A DNA stretch of 64,000 bases from Chryseobacterium lathyri (GCF_003290185.1 NZ_QNFY01000002.1:310001-374000), one strand, 5' to 3'; shown: positions 34,053 through 42,947, numbered from the stretch's first letter. Program-made: numbers and translations. Notes: generated from the letters alone by a model not told the origin.

Positions 34053-35360
34053 TTAAAATTCTATATCAACCTGAAGCTTTTCAGCTAAAAGTTTTGAGAT
34101 TTTTTCTTTAAGCGGTTCAATGTCGATGTTCTGCATGGCATCATTGGCAAAAGCATATAAAAGCAATGCCTGAGCTTCTTTCTTGGAAATTCCTCTTGCT
34201 CTTAAATAAAATAATGCATCTTCATTAAGCTGGCCTACTGTACAGCCGTGAGAACATTTCACATCATCTGCGAAGATCTCCAATTGAGGTTTGGTATCAA
34301 TGGTTGCTCCTTCACTTAGCAATACATTATTGTTCTGCTGATAGGCATTGGTTTTCTGGGCAATTTTATCTACGAAAACCTTTCCGTTGAAAACACCGTG
34401 CGCATTTCCGTCGAAAATACCTTTATAGTTCTGGTAGCTTTCACAGTTCGGGAAATTATGGTGAACTGCTGTATGGTGGTCCACCAGCTGATCTTTTCCA
34501 ATAATCGTAATCCCGTTCATAAACGAATTGATATTGCTTCCGTTATGAATGAAATCCAGGTTGTTTCTTACCAGTTTTCCTCCGAAAGAGAAAGTATTTA
34601 CAGTAGTTAAACTGTCTTTTTCCTGTCTTGCAAAAGTGCTGTCGATCAGATAAGATGTATTGTTGTCATTCTGAAGCTTATGCCAGTCTGCTTTTGCATT
34701 GGGATACGTAAAGATTTCCGTCACAGAATTCGTCAGTACATACGTACTGTCAAAATTATGGTGACTTTCTATAACCTCAACTTTTGCTCCTTCTTCTACA
34801 ATCAGTAAGTTTCTTGTATTGTAGAATGTGTTTTCTTCCTGATTTTGAGAGATGTAGAAAATATGGATCGGTTTTTCGATCACTACATTTTTCGGAACTT
34901 TTAGGAAGAAACCATATTTGCAATAGGCAAGATTTAAGTTCGTAAAAGCAGTGTCTTTAGAAGCAATGGTATTGAAATACCTATCAAATACTTCCTTATG
35001 TTTTTCATCATTCAACGCATAGTTGAATGAAAGAAATTCTACATTCTCAATAGAAACTTTTGAAAGTTCTTTATGAAGTTTACCATTTACAAAAACGATC
35101 CAGTCAAAATTCTCTTCACCTAAATGCAGCTGATCCAGCTGTTCTTTGGTAATATTATGACTTTCCTTAGGGAAAAAATTATAGTTTTTCTCTGTGATCT
35201 CTTTGATGCTGGTATATTTATATTCTTCGTCTTTTTTTGTCGGAAAACCTAAGTTTTCGAAATTCTGAAGAGCAGTTTTTCTATCTTCATCCAGAAATCT
35301 GTGACGAAGGCTCTCCAAAAATTCACCGTGATTGTCAATAATCTGATCGTATAAAGCCAT
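34053..35360 (-). CDS. sufD: Fe-S assembly scaffold subunit SufD
   Basis: 435 residues from the ATG at 35360 (MALYDQIIDN, the usual family start); an upstream in-frame ATG at 35381 adds seven residues. Beta-helix core of the SufBD family and the C-terminal block DDVKCSHGCTVGQLNEDALFYLRARGI with Cys/His that binds the nascent cluster. SufB2D-C2 assembles [4Fe-4S] clusters in the cytoplasm. Last gene of the cluster; sufS and sufE do not follow in the window. Confidence 0.95.
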   Translation of the reverse strand: MALYDQIIDNHGEFLESLRHRFLDEDRKTALQNFENLGFPTKKDEEYKYTSIKEITEKNYNFFPKESHNITKEQLDQLHLGEENFDWIVFVNGKLHKELSKVSIENVEFLSFNYALNDEKHKEVFDRYFNTIASKDTAFTNLNLAYCKYGFFLKVPKNVVIEKPIHIFYISQNQEENTFYNTRNLLIVEEGAKVEVIESHHNFDSTYVLTNSVTEIFTYPNAKADWHKLQNDNNTSYLIDSTFARQEKDSLTTVNTFSFGGKLVRNNLDFIHNGSNINSFMNGITIIGKDQLVDHHTAVHHNFPNCESYQNYKGIFDGNAHGVFNGKVFVDKIAQKTNAYQQNNNVLLSEGATIDTKPQLEIFADDVKCSHGCTVGQLNEDALFYLRARGISKKEAQALLLYAFANDAMQNIDIEPLKEKISKLLAEKLQVDIEF

Positions 35361-35476
35361 TACTGATATTTCGGCCATCACACCTTATTTTATATATTTG
35401 AAATAATACTATTTACTGCGGTTTTTCCGCATCTTCAGAAAGGATTGATAAAATCCCTGCTGAAAAGAGTTGCTTC

Positions 35477-36220
35477 TTAGTTAAGAAGCCAATCGTACCC
35501 TTTTTCTTCAAGTTCTAAAGCAAGAGATTTATCACCGGTTTTGATGATTTTTCCATTGGCAAGAACGTGAACAAAGTCAGGCTGGATATAGTTAAGCAAT
35601 CTCTGATAGTGAGTGATCAGAAGAACTGCATTTCCTTCGTTTTTAAAAGTGTTTACACCGTCTGCAACAATTCTTAATGCATCAATGTCTAATCCTGAAT
35701 CTGTTTCATCAAGGATAGCCAGTTTAGGATTAAGCATCATCATCTGGAAGATCTCATTTCTTTTCTTTTCACCTCCGGAGAAACCTTCGTTCAGTGATCT
35801 TGAAAGGAAATCTTTTTTTATACCTAATTGTTCGGATTTTTCACGGATAAGGGCAAGCATTTCTTTTGCCGGCATTTCCTCCAGTCCGTTTGCTTTTCTT
35901 GTTTCGTTTAAAGCAGCTTTAATGAAGTTCGTTACAGAAACTCCCGGAATTTCCACTGGATACTGGAAAGAAAGGAAGATCCCCTTATGCGCTCTGTCTT
36001 CAGGAGCATCTTCGCCGATGTTTTCTCCCTGAAAAAGAATTTCACCTTCCGTTACCTCATACTCCTCTTTTCCTGCAATCACAGAAGAAAGAGTAGATTT
36101 TCCAGCTCCGTTAGGTCCCATGATGGCATGAACTTCTCCCGGTTTTATTTCAAGATTAATACCTTTTAAAATTTCTGCGCCATCTTCAATTTTGGCGTGC
36201 AAGTTTTTTATTTCTAACAT
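35477..36220 (-). CDS. sufC: Fe-S assembly ATPase SufC
   Basis: 247 residues of an ABC-type ATPase without membrane domain: Walker [11 protein letters not shown]-loop FQYP, signature [11 protein letters not shown], Walker [14 protein letters not shown]-loop ITHYQRLL. It drives conformational change of SufBD. Between SufD (116 bases downstream) and the inserted acetyltransferase gene (18 bases upstream). Confidence 0.96.
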   Translation of the reverse strand: MLEIKNLHAKIEDGAEILKGINLEIKPGEVHAIMGPNGAGKSTLSSVIAGKEEYEVTEGEILFQGENIGEDAPEDRAHKGIFLSFQYPVEIPGVSVTNFIKAALNETRKANGLEEMPAKEMLALIREKSEQLGIKKDFLSRSLNEGFSGGEKKRNEIFQMMMLNPKLAILDETDSGLDIDALRIVADGVNTFKNEGNAVLLITHYQRLLNYIQPDFVHVLANGKIIKTGDKSLALELEEKGYDWLLN

Positions 36221-36238
36221 TTTTATTTGCTAAACAAA

Positions 36239-36742
36239 TTATTTTTGAATTCTATATACTAAACTTTCAGGCTGACCGGGAACATCATTAAGCTTTCCTA
36301 TACGTATCATACCTGCCTTTTCCAAAACTTTAACAGAAGCTATATTGTCAGGACGAACAATTCCAAATATCTCTTCTTTACTGATACTGGTAAATCCAAA
36401 TTCTATAGCTTTCTTTGTGAACTCTGTTGCATATCCTTTTCCCCATGCTTCAACAGCAAAGCGATATCCGAGATTTAGTTTTTCTTCCTCTCCATACATT
36501 TTATAGCTCAAGCCTCCAAAGCCAATAATACTCTTGTTTTCTTTTGCTATAATGGTCCAGCCTCCAAAATTATATTGATCCCAATGTTCCTGCATTCTTT
36601 TGAATGTACCTTCTGCTTTTTCAATGTTCATTGGTCCACTTGGGTTATACAGATTGGTCTGTGGATCTCTGTTAATTTCAAAAAACCTTTCAAAATCATC
36701 ATTTTCAGGTTTTCTTAAAATTAGGTTTTCTGTAGTTTCCAT
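36239..36742 (-). CDS. GNAT N-acetyltransferase inside the suf cluster
   Basis: 167 residues from METTENLILR (36742); an earlier start at 36805 would overlap sufB and is less likely. RimJ/RimL-type fold: TTENLILRKPENDD, FGGWTIIAKE, LGYRFAVEAWGKGYATEFTK (acetyl-CoA binding), GIVRPDNIASVKVLEKAGM. Such enzymes acetylate N-termini or small amines. Placed between sufB and sufC with seven bases to sufB, so it is co-transcribed with iron-sulfur assembly although no link is known. Confidence 0.88.
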   Translation of the reverse strand: METTENLILRKPENDDFERFFEINRDPQTNLYNPSGPMNIEKAEGTFKRMQEHWDQYNFGGWTIIAKENKSIIGFGGLSYKMYGEEEKLNLGYRFAVEAWGKGYATEFTKKAIEFGFTSISKEEIFGIVRPDNIASVKVLEKAGMIRIGKLNDVPGQPESLVYRIQK

Positions 36743-36749
36743 CCTCAAA

Positions 36750-38198
36750 TTATCCAACAGAACCCTCAAGAGAAATCTCCAATAATTTCTGAGCCTCAAT
36801 TGCAAATTCCATTGGAAGCTTATTCAATACTTCTTTACTGAAACCATTTACAATCAATGCAATAGCTCTTTCTGTATCAATACCCCTCTGGTTGCAGTAG
36901 AAGATCTGATCTTCTCCAATTTTTGAAGTAGTAGCTTCATGTTCCAGCTGGGCAGTAGGATCTTTGATTTCAATATAAGGGAAGGTATGCGCACCGCATT
37001 CATTACCCATCAACAGGGAATCACACTGGGAGAAGTTTCTTGCTCCTTTTGCTGAAGGCATTACTTTTACCAGTCCTCTGTATGAATTCTGAGATTTTCC
37101 TGCAGAAATACCTTTTGAAATGATCGTAGATCTGGTATTTTTCCCAATGTGGATCATTTTTGTTCCCGTATCTGCATATTGGTGATTGTTGGTTACTGCA
37201 ATAGAGTAGAACTCACCAATAGAATTGTCTCCTTTCAGGATACAAGACGGATATTTCCATGTTACGGCAGAACCTGTTTCAACCTGCGTCCAGGAGATTT
37301 TTGCATTTTTCTCGCAAAGTCCTCTTTTTGTTACAAAATTGAACACCCCGCCTTTTCCTTCTTCATTACCCGGATACCAGTTTTGAACAGTGGAATATTT
37401 AATTTCGGCATTATCCATTGCAATCAATTCAACAACAGCTGCGTGAAGCTGGTTTTCGTCTCTTGATGGGGCAGTACAGCCTTCAAGGTAAGATACATAA
37501 CTTCCTTCGTCAGCAATCACAAGCGTTCTTTCGAACTGGCCTGTTCCCGCCTGGTTGATACGGAAATAGGTTGAAAGCTCCATCGGGCATCTTACACCTT
37601 TTGGAATATAGCAGAAACTTCCGTCAGAAAATACTGCGGAATTCAGTGCTGAATAAAAATTATCTCCTCTTGGAACTACTTTTCCAAGGTATTTTCTTAC
37701 TAGATCAGGATGGTTTTTAATAGCTTCTGAAATAGAACAGAAAATAATTCCTTTTTCCATTAAGGTATCCTGGAAAGTGGTTTTCACAGAAACGGAATCC
37801 ATTACGATGTCTACTGCAACTCCTGAAAGTCTTTTTTGTTCTTCGATATTGATTCCTAATTTTGCAAAAGTGGCCAACAATTCGGGATCTACCTCATCTA
37901 AGCTCTCCAATTCTGGTTTCGCTTTCGGTGCGGCATAATATTTAATAGCCTGAAAATCAGGTTTTTCATATTTAATATTTGCCCAGGTAGGCTCTGCCAT
38001 TTTCAGCCAGATTCTGAAAGACTCCAGACGCCATTCTGTCATCCATTCCGGCTCCTCTTTTTTCGCGGAGATCGCACGGACAATATCTTCGTTTAAACCG
38101 ATTGGAAACTCTTCATAATCGATCTTCGTTTCCCACCCGAATTCATATTTTTTATTTTCTAGATCGACTCTTAAATCGTCTTCAGTATATTTACTCAT
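36750..38198 (-). CDS. sufB: Fe-S assembly scaffold protein SufB
   Basis: 482 residues, full length. Family blocks: [72 protein letters not shown], and [14 protein letters not shown] near the end. SufB carries the cluster on the SufBCD complex. A 70-base gap separates it from the carrier gene upstream. Confidence 0.97.
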   Translation of the reverse strand: MSKYTEDDLRVDLENKKYEFGWETKIDYEEFPIGLNEDIVRAISAKKEEPEWMTEWRLESFRIWLKMAEPTWANIKYEKPDFQAIKYYAAPKAKPELESLDEVDPELLATFAKLGINIEEQKRLSGVAVDIVMDSVSVKTTFQDTLMEKGIIFCSISEAIKNHPDLVRKYLGKVVPRGDNFYSALNSAVFSDGSFCYIPKGVRCPMELSTYFRINQAGTGQFERTLVIADEGSYVSYLEGCTAPSRDENQLHAAVVELIAMDNAEIKYSTVQNWYPGNEEGKGGVFNFVTKRGLCEKNAKISWTQVETGSAVTWKYPSCILKGDNSIGEFYSIAVTNNHQYADTGTKMIHIGKNTRSTIISKGISAGKSQNSYRGLVKVMPSAKGARNFSQCDSLLMGNECGAHTFPYIEIKDPTAQLEHEATTSKIGEDQIFYCNQRGIDTERAIALIVNGFSKEVLNKLPMEFAIEAQKLLEISLEGSVG

Positions 38199-38270
38199 TG
38201 TTTTTTTAATTTCAGATATTAGACTTAAAATCTCAGAAACAGGTCTGATATCCAGTGTCTAATGTCTTTT

Positions 38271-38600
38271 CTATAAAGAAAAACTCTCTCCACAACCACA
38301 CGTTCTGGATGCATTAGGATTGTTAAAAACAAACCCCTTTCCGTTTAATCCTCCTGAGTATTCAAGAGTTGTTCCTGCTAAATAGAGGATAGATTTTTTA
38401 TCTACAACAATTTTGATTTCATTATCTTCAAAAACCTGATCTGCATCTGTTTTTTTATTGTCGAAACCCAAAACATATTCTAAACCAGAGCATCCTCCAC
38501 TTTTTACCCCTACTCTTATATAATCCTCAGCAGCGTTGAAACCATCCTCTGTCATCAGCTGAATGGCTTTTGCTTTTGCTTGATCTGATACTTTTATCAT
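38271..38600 (-). CDS. A-type Fe-S carrier (SufA/IscA/ErpA family)
   Basis: 109 residues. The three cluster-binding cysteines are Cys37 (KSGGCSGLEY) and Cys101/Cys103 (RTCGCGESF). A-type carriers move [4Fe-4S] clusters to apoproteins. First gene of the suf cluster. Which of SufA, IscA or ErpA it corresponds to cannot be decided from this alone. Confidence 0.94.
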   Translation of the reverse strand: MIKVSDQAKAKAIQLMTEDGFNAAEDYIRVGVKSGGCSGLEYVLGFDNKKTDADQVFEDNEIKIVVDKKSILYLAGTTLEYSGGLNGKGFVFNNPNASRTCGCGESFSL

Positions 38601-38628
38601 TGTATTTATTTAGAATGATTTAATTATG

Positions 38629-38636
38629 CAAAAATA
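38629..38636 (-). promoter_or_regulatory. -7-like element before the suf cluster
   Basis: TATTTTTG on the minus strand (followed by CA), 29 bases before the carrier gene start; no TTG at the exact distance. Confidence 0.45.
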
Positions 38637-38699
38637 CGTACAATAATTAGGAAATAAAAATCCGGAATTTTATTTTATCGATTTTTATTATTGATGGCT

Positions 38700-38707
38700 T
38701 AACTTTG
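38700..38707 (+). promoter_or_regulatory. -7-like element before the GLPGLI gene
   Basis: TAACTTTG, 39 bases before the start codon; -33 not found. Confidence 0.35.
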
Positions 38708-38745
38708 TTAACCTTTTGAAATCCAAACAATAAATTTATTCTATA

Positions 38746-39588
38746 ATGAAAAAAATTGGCATCATTGCTTTAGCGCTGTTTATGCAGCATATTTCTGCAC
38801 AGAACAACCGGTTTGTATATCAGGTTACCATGAAACCGGATGCAGAAAATAAAAGCGATATTAAAACTGAAAATGCATATTTAGATATTTCCGCCGAAAA
38901 GTCTCTTTTTTATTCTGAAAACAGATACAAGAGAGATTCTATCCTGCAGAAAGCTTTCCAGGGTGGAGGAGGCAGAGGCTCAGTAAGCAGAGAGCAGATG
39001 GAAGGAGTAAGAACCAATATCAATTATTCTGTAGAAAAAGATAAGGCCAGCCAAAAGACCTACTTTAAGGACAGAATAGGCAGAGACGTCTACGTTTATG
39101 AGGAAGACCGTCCTTTGAACTGGAAAATGTCTTCTGAAACAACGAAGATAGGAGATTATAAAGTTCAGAAAGCAACAACGGATTTTGCCGGAAGAACATG
39201 GACGGCCTGGTTTACTACAGATCTGCCTTATCAGGATGGACCGTATAAGTTTGGAGGGCTTCCTGGGCTGATTGTGAAAGCAGAGGATGATAAAGGTGAT
39301 TATTCTTTTGATTTAATGAAGAATTATAAAATTGCTGAAATCGTAACTTTGAGCCAGTTTGGAAATACTTTGAAAGTAAAAAGATCGGATTACCTGAAAC
39401 AGCAGGAAAAATTTAAAACAGATCCGATGTCATTCATGCAGAGTGGCGGTGGAGGAGGCTTTCCTGCGCCACCGAGAGCTGGCGGAGGAAGAGGTGGAAA
39501 TCAGAATCCAGCTGATATGAGGAAGAGAATGGAAGAGAGAGTGAAAGAGGAAGCGAAGAAAAACAGCAACCCGATTGAACTGCAATAA
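38746..39588 (+). CDS. GLPGLI family protein
   Basis: 280 residues, signal peptide MKKIGIIALALFMQHISAQ. The family motif is present as GPYKFGGLPGLIVKAED (about 165-182); two Gly-rich stretches (GGGGRGSVSRE near 75; GGGGGFPAPPRAGGGRGGNQ near 235) are unusual additions. The protein is exported; the family is common in Flavobacteriia and has no known function. Confidence 0.92.
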   Translation: MKKIGIIALALFMQHISAQNNRFVYQVTMKPDAENKSDIKTENAYLDISAEKSLFYSENRYKRDSILQKAFQGGGGRGSVSREQMEGVRTNINYSVEKDKASQKTYFKDRIGRDVYVYEEDRPLNWKMSSETTKIGDYKVQKATTDFAGRTWTAWFTTDLPYQDGPYKFGGLPGLIVKAEDDKGDYSFDLMKNYKIAEIVTLSQFGNTLKVKRSDYLKQQEKFKTDPMSFMQSGGGGGFPAPPRAGGGRGGNQNPADMRKRMEERVKEEAKKNSNPIELQ

Positions 39589-39594
39589 AAAAAT

Positions 39595-39623
39595 AACCCC
39601 TGGAGAATTTCTTCAGGGGTTTA
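39595..39623. terminator. Terminator overlapping the end of the next gene
   Basis: AACCCCTG (39595-39602) pairs with CAGGGGTT (39614-39621). The right arm is formed by the last codons and stop of the convergent 39613 gene. Confidence 0.75.
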
Positions 39624-39921
39624 ATTTTATATGTGTTTTTTCCAAAATTATCTTATTGTAATACATTAATTCTGGTATAGCTACACAATTTTTATTAATA
39701 ATATGGATGTTATTTTTCGTAAGTAGTGCTTTGTTATTTTCAGACAATGGGAGCGTGCCAAAATGATAATATTTCATTCTCTTTTTGATATAATCATTTA
39801 TAGCAATTTTCTTCATATTTAAAAAGAGGGCATCATTTTTTTGAATGCTATAATATTCAGCCGCTGGAATATTAATACATAAAAAGATTGCAATAATAAT
39901 GTTGAAGCTTTTATTTTTCAT
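39613..39921 (-). CDS. Small exported protein, unknown
   Basis: 102 residues from the ATG at 39921; nine residues from an earlier alternative start (39948) precede the signal peptide MKNKSFNIIIAIFLCINIPA and are unlikely. The mature part is Lys/Asn/Ile-rich with a single Cys and no recognised fold. The gene is strikingly AT-rich. It follows the double-glycine peptide gene on the same strand, but a strong terminator lies between them. An immunity or accessory role is possible but unsupported. Confidence 0.65.
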   Translation of the reverse strand: MKNKSFNIIIAIFLCINIPAAEYYSIQKNDALFLNMKKIAINDYIKKRMKYYHFGTLPLSENNKALLTKNNIHIINKNCVAIPELMYYNKIILEKTHIKLNP

Positions 39922-39936
39922 TGTGTAGAATTGAAA

Positions 39937-39971
39937 CGAAAAAATCAAGGCTTTAAGCCTTGATTTTTTCG
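39937..39971. terminator. Perfect 17-bp palindromic terminator
   Basis: Bases 39937-39953 are the exact complement of 39955-39971 with a single central base. The stem ends in A and T runs, so it works in either direction; it closes the peptide gene at 39979. Confidence 0.88.
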
Positions 39972-39978
39972 TTTTTTA

Positions 39979-40176
39979 TTATAAATGATCAGGGCAATAC
40001 ATAAAATTGTGAGCAAATGTTTCTAGTTTCTGAATCCACAAAGCTGAAGCTCCGGGTCTTCTATCTTCGACATTATACGAGTGGCATGGTGTATGTCTCA
40101 TTCCTCCACCAATATTTTTCATTACATCTTTAGAAAGTTTAATAGCCTTGTTTTCGAAATTTCTTGTTTTTTTCAT
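39979..40176 (-). CDS. Double-glycine leader peptide, bacteriocin/RiPP-precursor-like
   Basis: 65 residues. The N-terminus fits the LSxxELxxIxGG leader used by peptidase-containing ABC exporters: L14-S15 ... M19 ... I22-G23-G24-G25, cut expected after Gly25. The predicted 40-residue core (26-65) has exactly two cysteines, Cys31 and Cys61, four histidines and an Arg/Pro-rich middle (VEDRRPGAS). Many Chryseobacterium genomes carry such 'bacteriocin-like' leader peptides. No modification enzyme or exporter is close by in the window. The core could form one disulfide loop. ATG start preceded by an AT-rich leader without Shine-Dalgarno. Confidence 0.72.
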   Translation of the reverse strand: MKKTRNFENKAIKLSKDVMKNIGGGMRHTPCHSYNVEDRRPGASALWIQKLETFAHNFMYCPDHL

Positions 40177-40235
40177 TGAAATATATTTTTATATTGTAGA
40201 TTACTAATATAAGAAAAGTTGTTTATAACAACAAA

Positions 40236-41093
40236 TTACTTTAAAAGTTGGTTAAAAGTATCTCCCTGTTTGATGTCTCCGGTATTATATCCTTTCATAA
40301 ACCATTCTTTACGCTGGGCGGATGATCCATGGGTAAAGCTTTCCTGATTTACATAGCCTTGGGATCTTTTTTGAATGTTATCATCACCAACAGCTTGGGC
40401 TGCATCTATGGCAGATTGTATATCGCCCGGTTCAAGAATACCTTTTGTATCATTTGTTCTTTTTGCCCAAACACCAGCATAAAAATCTGCCTGAAGTTCG
40501 GTGGCAACAGAAACTCTGTTCATTTCTGCCTCAGAATATCTTCCGCTTCTTCTCAGTTGGTCTACCTTTTGTGTGGTTCCAAGAAGAGTCTGCACGTGAT
40601 GTCCTACTTCATGAGCTAAAACATAAGCAACAGTAAATTCAGTTACTTTGGCTCCAAATCTTTGTTGAAGCTCATTAAAAAAGCTCATATCCATATAGAT
40701 TTTCTGGTCTGCAGGGCAATAAAACGGCCCCATGGCAGATTGAGCTGTTCCGCATCCGGATTGTGTGGTTTCTTCAAAAAGAACAATCCCCGGCTTTGTA
40801 TATGTCATTCCATTTTCTTTAAAGATCTGGTCCCAGGTAACGATGTTCCATTTACCCATCATATCAACCATTTCTCCAATTTTGTTTTCTTGGGCAGTAA
40901 GTTCCCGTTGTTGTTCGTTTCCGGAAGATTGTACACTGCCGGAGTTCAAAATCCCTGATGGATCACCTCCCAAAAAGAAAATAATCGCAGCTACAATTAA
41001 AGTTCCAAGTCCTCCACCTACAATCATACCTCCGCTGCCCCCAGAGCCACGGCGGTCGTCTACGTTCCCGCCTCTATCGTCTGTCCATTTCAT
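40236..41093 (-). CDS. Neutral zinc metallopeptidase, YpfJ/KPN_02809 family
   Basis: 285 residues. Gly-rich N-terminus, one membrane segment (about 22-42), then the conserved family block with zincin motif HEVGHH (161-166) and TELQADFYAGVWA downstream giving the third ligand. The family includes human-linked YpfJ homologues of unknown substrate. The active site should face the periplasm. Divergent from the lipoprotein gene at 41170. Confidence 0.92.
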   Translation of the reverse strand: MKWTDDRGGNVDDRRGSGGSGGMIVGGGLGTLIVAAIIFFLGGDPSGILNSGSVQSSGNEQQRELTAQENKIGEMVDMMGKWNIVTWDQIFKENGMTYTKPGIVLFEETTQSGCGTAQSAMGPFYCPADQKIYMDMSFFNELQQRFGAKVTEFTVAYVLAHEVGHHVQTLLGTTQKVDQLRRSGRYSEAEMNRVSVATELQADFYAGVWAKRTNDTKGILEPGDIQSAIDAAQAVGDDNIQKRSQGYVNQESFTHGSSAQRKEWFMKGYNTGDIKQGDTFNQLLK

Positions 41094-41143
41094 AATAAAA
41101 ATTTTTGTCCTGTAAATTTAAAATAATATCATTACTAAATTAC

Positions 41144-41151
41144 TACTTTTG
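41144..41151 (+). promoter_or_regulatory. -7-like element before 41170
   Basis: TACTTTTG, 18 bases before the GTG start of the lipoprotein gene; no -33 TTG at the usual distance. Confidence 0.4.
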
Positions 41152-41169
41152 TGAAAAATTACAGCCGAC

Positions 41170-41490
41170 GTGAAAAAAATTAAACTTTGCCTGTTATCAG
41201 TTGGGATCATGGCATTTACAGCATGTAAAAAAGAAAAAGAAGATGAAGTAAATAGTGTAGATAAGACTGGCTCTATTGAAACAGTACTTTCTGTTGAGCA
41301 CCTGGATACTGCGGATGTTCTTATTACGAAACACAAGATATGGAAAGATAAAAAGCTTTTTAAAGAGATCGTTAAAAAAGATACTATTCCTAGTTTGGGT
41401 GATACCCTTGTTGGCGGCGAAGACAATGACGGCAATGATCATATTGCCAAAACGAAAAAAGACTATGAATTTTTTATAACGGTTCAATAA
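41170..41490 (+). CDS. Small lipoprotein, GTG start
   Basis: 106 residues. GTG start (41170) gives a lipoprotein signal peptide with lipobox FTAC (Cys19). The mature protein is charged (KKEKEDEVNSVDKTG, KKLFKEIVKKDT) with no recognised fold. Its stop codon TAA overlaps the ATG of the next gene by one base. With the two following genes it forms a tight operon. Confidence 0.75.
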   Translation: MKKIKLCLLSVGIMAFTACKKEKEDEVNSVDKTGSIETVLSVEHLDTADVLITKHKIWKDKKLFKEIVKKDTIPSLGDTLVGGEDNDGNDHIAKTKKDYEFFITVQ

Positions 41491-41816
41491 TGAAAAAGTC
41501 AAGTTCTATAAAATTACTTTTCGTAACGGGTGTATTGGCTGCCTGTTCCCAGGAGAAGCCTAAAGAGAAAGCCGAAAAGAAAGTCTATATGAGGTCCGAC
41601 ACTACAGCTTCTTACACGAGGAGTCATGGTTTTTTGACGGGAGTCCTTCTTTATCATGCGTTCAGACCGTATGGTGCTTATAGCTATGGATCTTATCAGA
41701 AGGCCGGTTATTACAGTGATGCGATAAGCAGCAAATCCAATATCGGAAGAAATAATTTCAAAGGAAATGTAGTAAGAGGGCAATTGGGAAGAAGCGGTTT
41801 CAGTGCATCATCATAA
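41490..41816 (+). CDS. YgiB-like (DUF1190-like) lipoprotein
   Basis: 108 residues, lipobox LAAC (Cys19). Mature part short and Tyr/Gly/Ser-rich (GFLTGVLLYHAFRPYGAYSY, QLGRSGFSASS). In Escherichia coli the lipoprotein YgiB is encoded next to the ATP-grasp protein YgiC; this gene has the same place and a similar Gly/Ser/Arg tail, so I suggest an analogue, with modest confidence. Three bases separate it from the ATP-grasp gene. Confidence 0.6.
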   Translation: MKKSSSIKLLFVTGVLAACSQEKPKEKAEKKVYMRSDTTASYTRSHGFLTGVLLYHAFRPYGAYSYGSYQKAGYYSDAISSKSNIGRNNFKGNVVRGQLGRSGFSASS

Positions 41817-41819
41817 AAT

Positions 41820-42947
41820 ATGGAAAGAATTCAATCACAGTTCAGAAAAAACTGGCAGCATAAACTAGAGAATCTTGGTTTCGGGTATCACTCCCTGGAT
41901 GGCCTTTATTGGGATGAAAGTCATTATTACCAGTTTAGCGCAGAAGAAATTAATACAATAGAAAAGGCTACTGCAGAACTCTGGCAGATGTGCCTGGAGG
42001 CGGTGGATCATATCATTGAAAAAAAACTTTGGGAAAAGTTCAATATTCCTGACTGGTTCCGGAATTATATCGTTACAAGCTGGGAAGAAGATCATCCTTC
42101 TATTTATGGAAGATTTGATTTTGGTTTTGACGGAAAAAATTTAAAGCTGCTGGAATTTAATGCTGACACGCCGACTTCACTATATGAAGGTTCGGTGATA
42201 CAATGGTACTGGCTTCAGGAGCTGTTTCCTTATAAAGATCAGTTTAATTCCATTCATGAGAAACTGGTAGATTACTGGAAGCATCTTAAAAATTACATGA
42301 ACCCACATCATATTTATTTTGCTTCTCTTACCAATATTGAAGATGTTACCAATGTGGAATACATGCGTGACTGTGCTTCTCAGGCAGGATTCGATACGGA
42401 ATTTATTCCTATTCAGGATATTGGCTGGGCTGAGGATATCTCTGAATTCATTGCAGCTGACCGGTCGATCATGGAATATATTTTCAAGCTTTATCCTTAC
42501 GAATGGATTCTTGCAGACGGTTTTGGAGAAAAACTTGTAAAAAACGGTTTCCGATCGCAATGGATTGAGCCTGCATGGAAAATTTTACTTTCATCCAAGG
42601 CTCTTCTTCCGATCCTTTGGGAGATGTATCCCAATCATCCTTACCTGTTGGAATCTTATTTTGAACCGAAACATCTGAAAGATTTTGCTAAAAAGCCTGT
42701 TTATTCCAGAGAGGGAGCCAATGTAATTTTGTATAAAAATAATATTCCTGTCGAGGAAAATGATGGTGTATATGGTAAAGAAGGTTTTATTTACCAGCAA
42801 TTATTTGATCTCCCCAATTTTGATGGCAATTATCCGGTGATTGGCAGCTGGGTAATAGGGCAGGAGCCTGCCGGTATCGGGATCAGGGAAAGTGTTCACC
42901 TGATCACCAATAACCAGAGCCGTTTTGTTCCTCACCTTATCGGTTAA
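41820..42947 (+). CDS. Glutathionylspermidine-synthase-like ATP-grasp ligase
   Basis: 375 residues, the size of the synthetase half only (YgiC/YjfC type); the N-terminal amidase of full GspS is absent. Family motifs: SIYGRFDFGFDG, LLEFNADTPTSLYE (about 110-123), and the end GQEPAGIGIRESVHLITNNQS. The ATP-grasp fold joins a carboxylate to an amine with ATP; in YgiC and YjfC the substrate is unknown. Ends inside the convergent LtaS-like gene by 11 bases. Confidence 0.9.
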   Translation: MERIQSQFRKNWQHKLENLGFGYHSLDGLYWDESHYYQFSAEEINTIEKATAELWQMCLEAVDHIIEKKLWEKFNIPDWFRNYIVTSWEEDHPSIYGRFDFGFDGKNLKLLEFNADTPTSLYEGSVIQWYWLQELFPYKDQFNSIHEKLVDYWKHLKNYMNPHHIYFASLTNIEDVTNVEYMRDCASQAGFDTEFIPIQDIGWAEDISEFIAADRSIMEYIFKLYPYEWILADGFGEKLVKNGFRSQWIEPAWKILLSSKALLPILWEMYPNHPYLLESYFEPKHLKDFAKKPVYSREGANVILYKNNIPVEENDGVYGKEGFIYQQLFDLPNFDGNYPVIGSWVIGQEPAGIGIRESVHLITNNQSRFVPHLIG

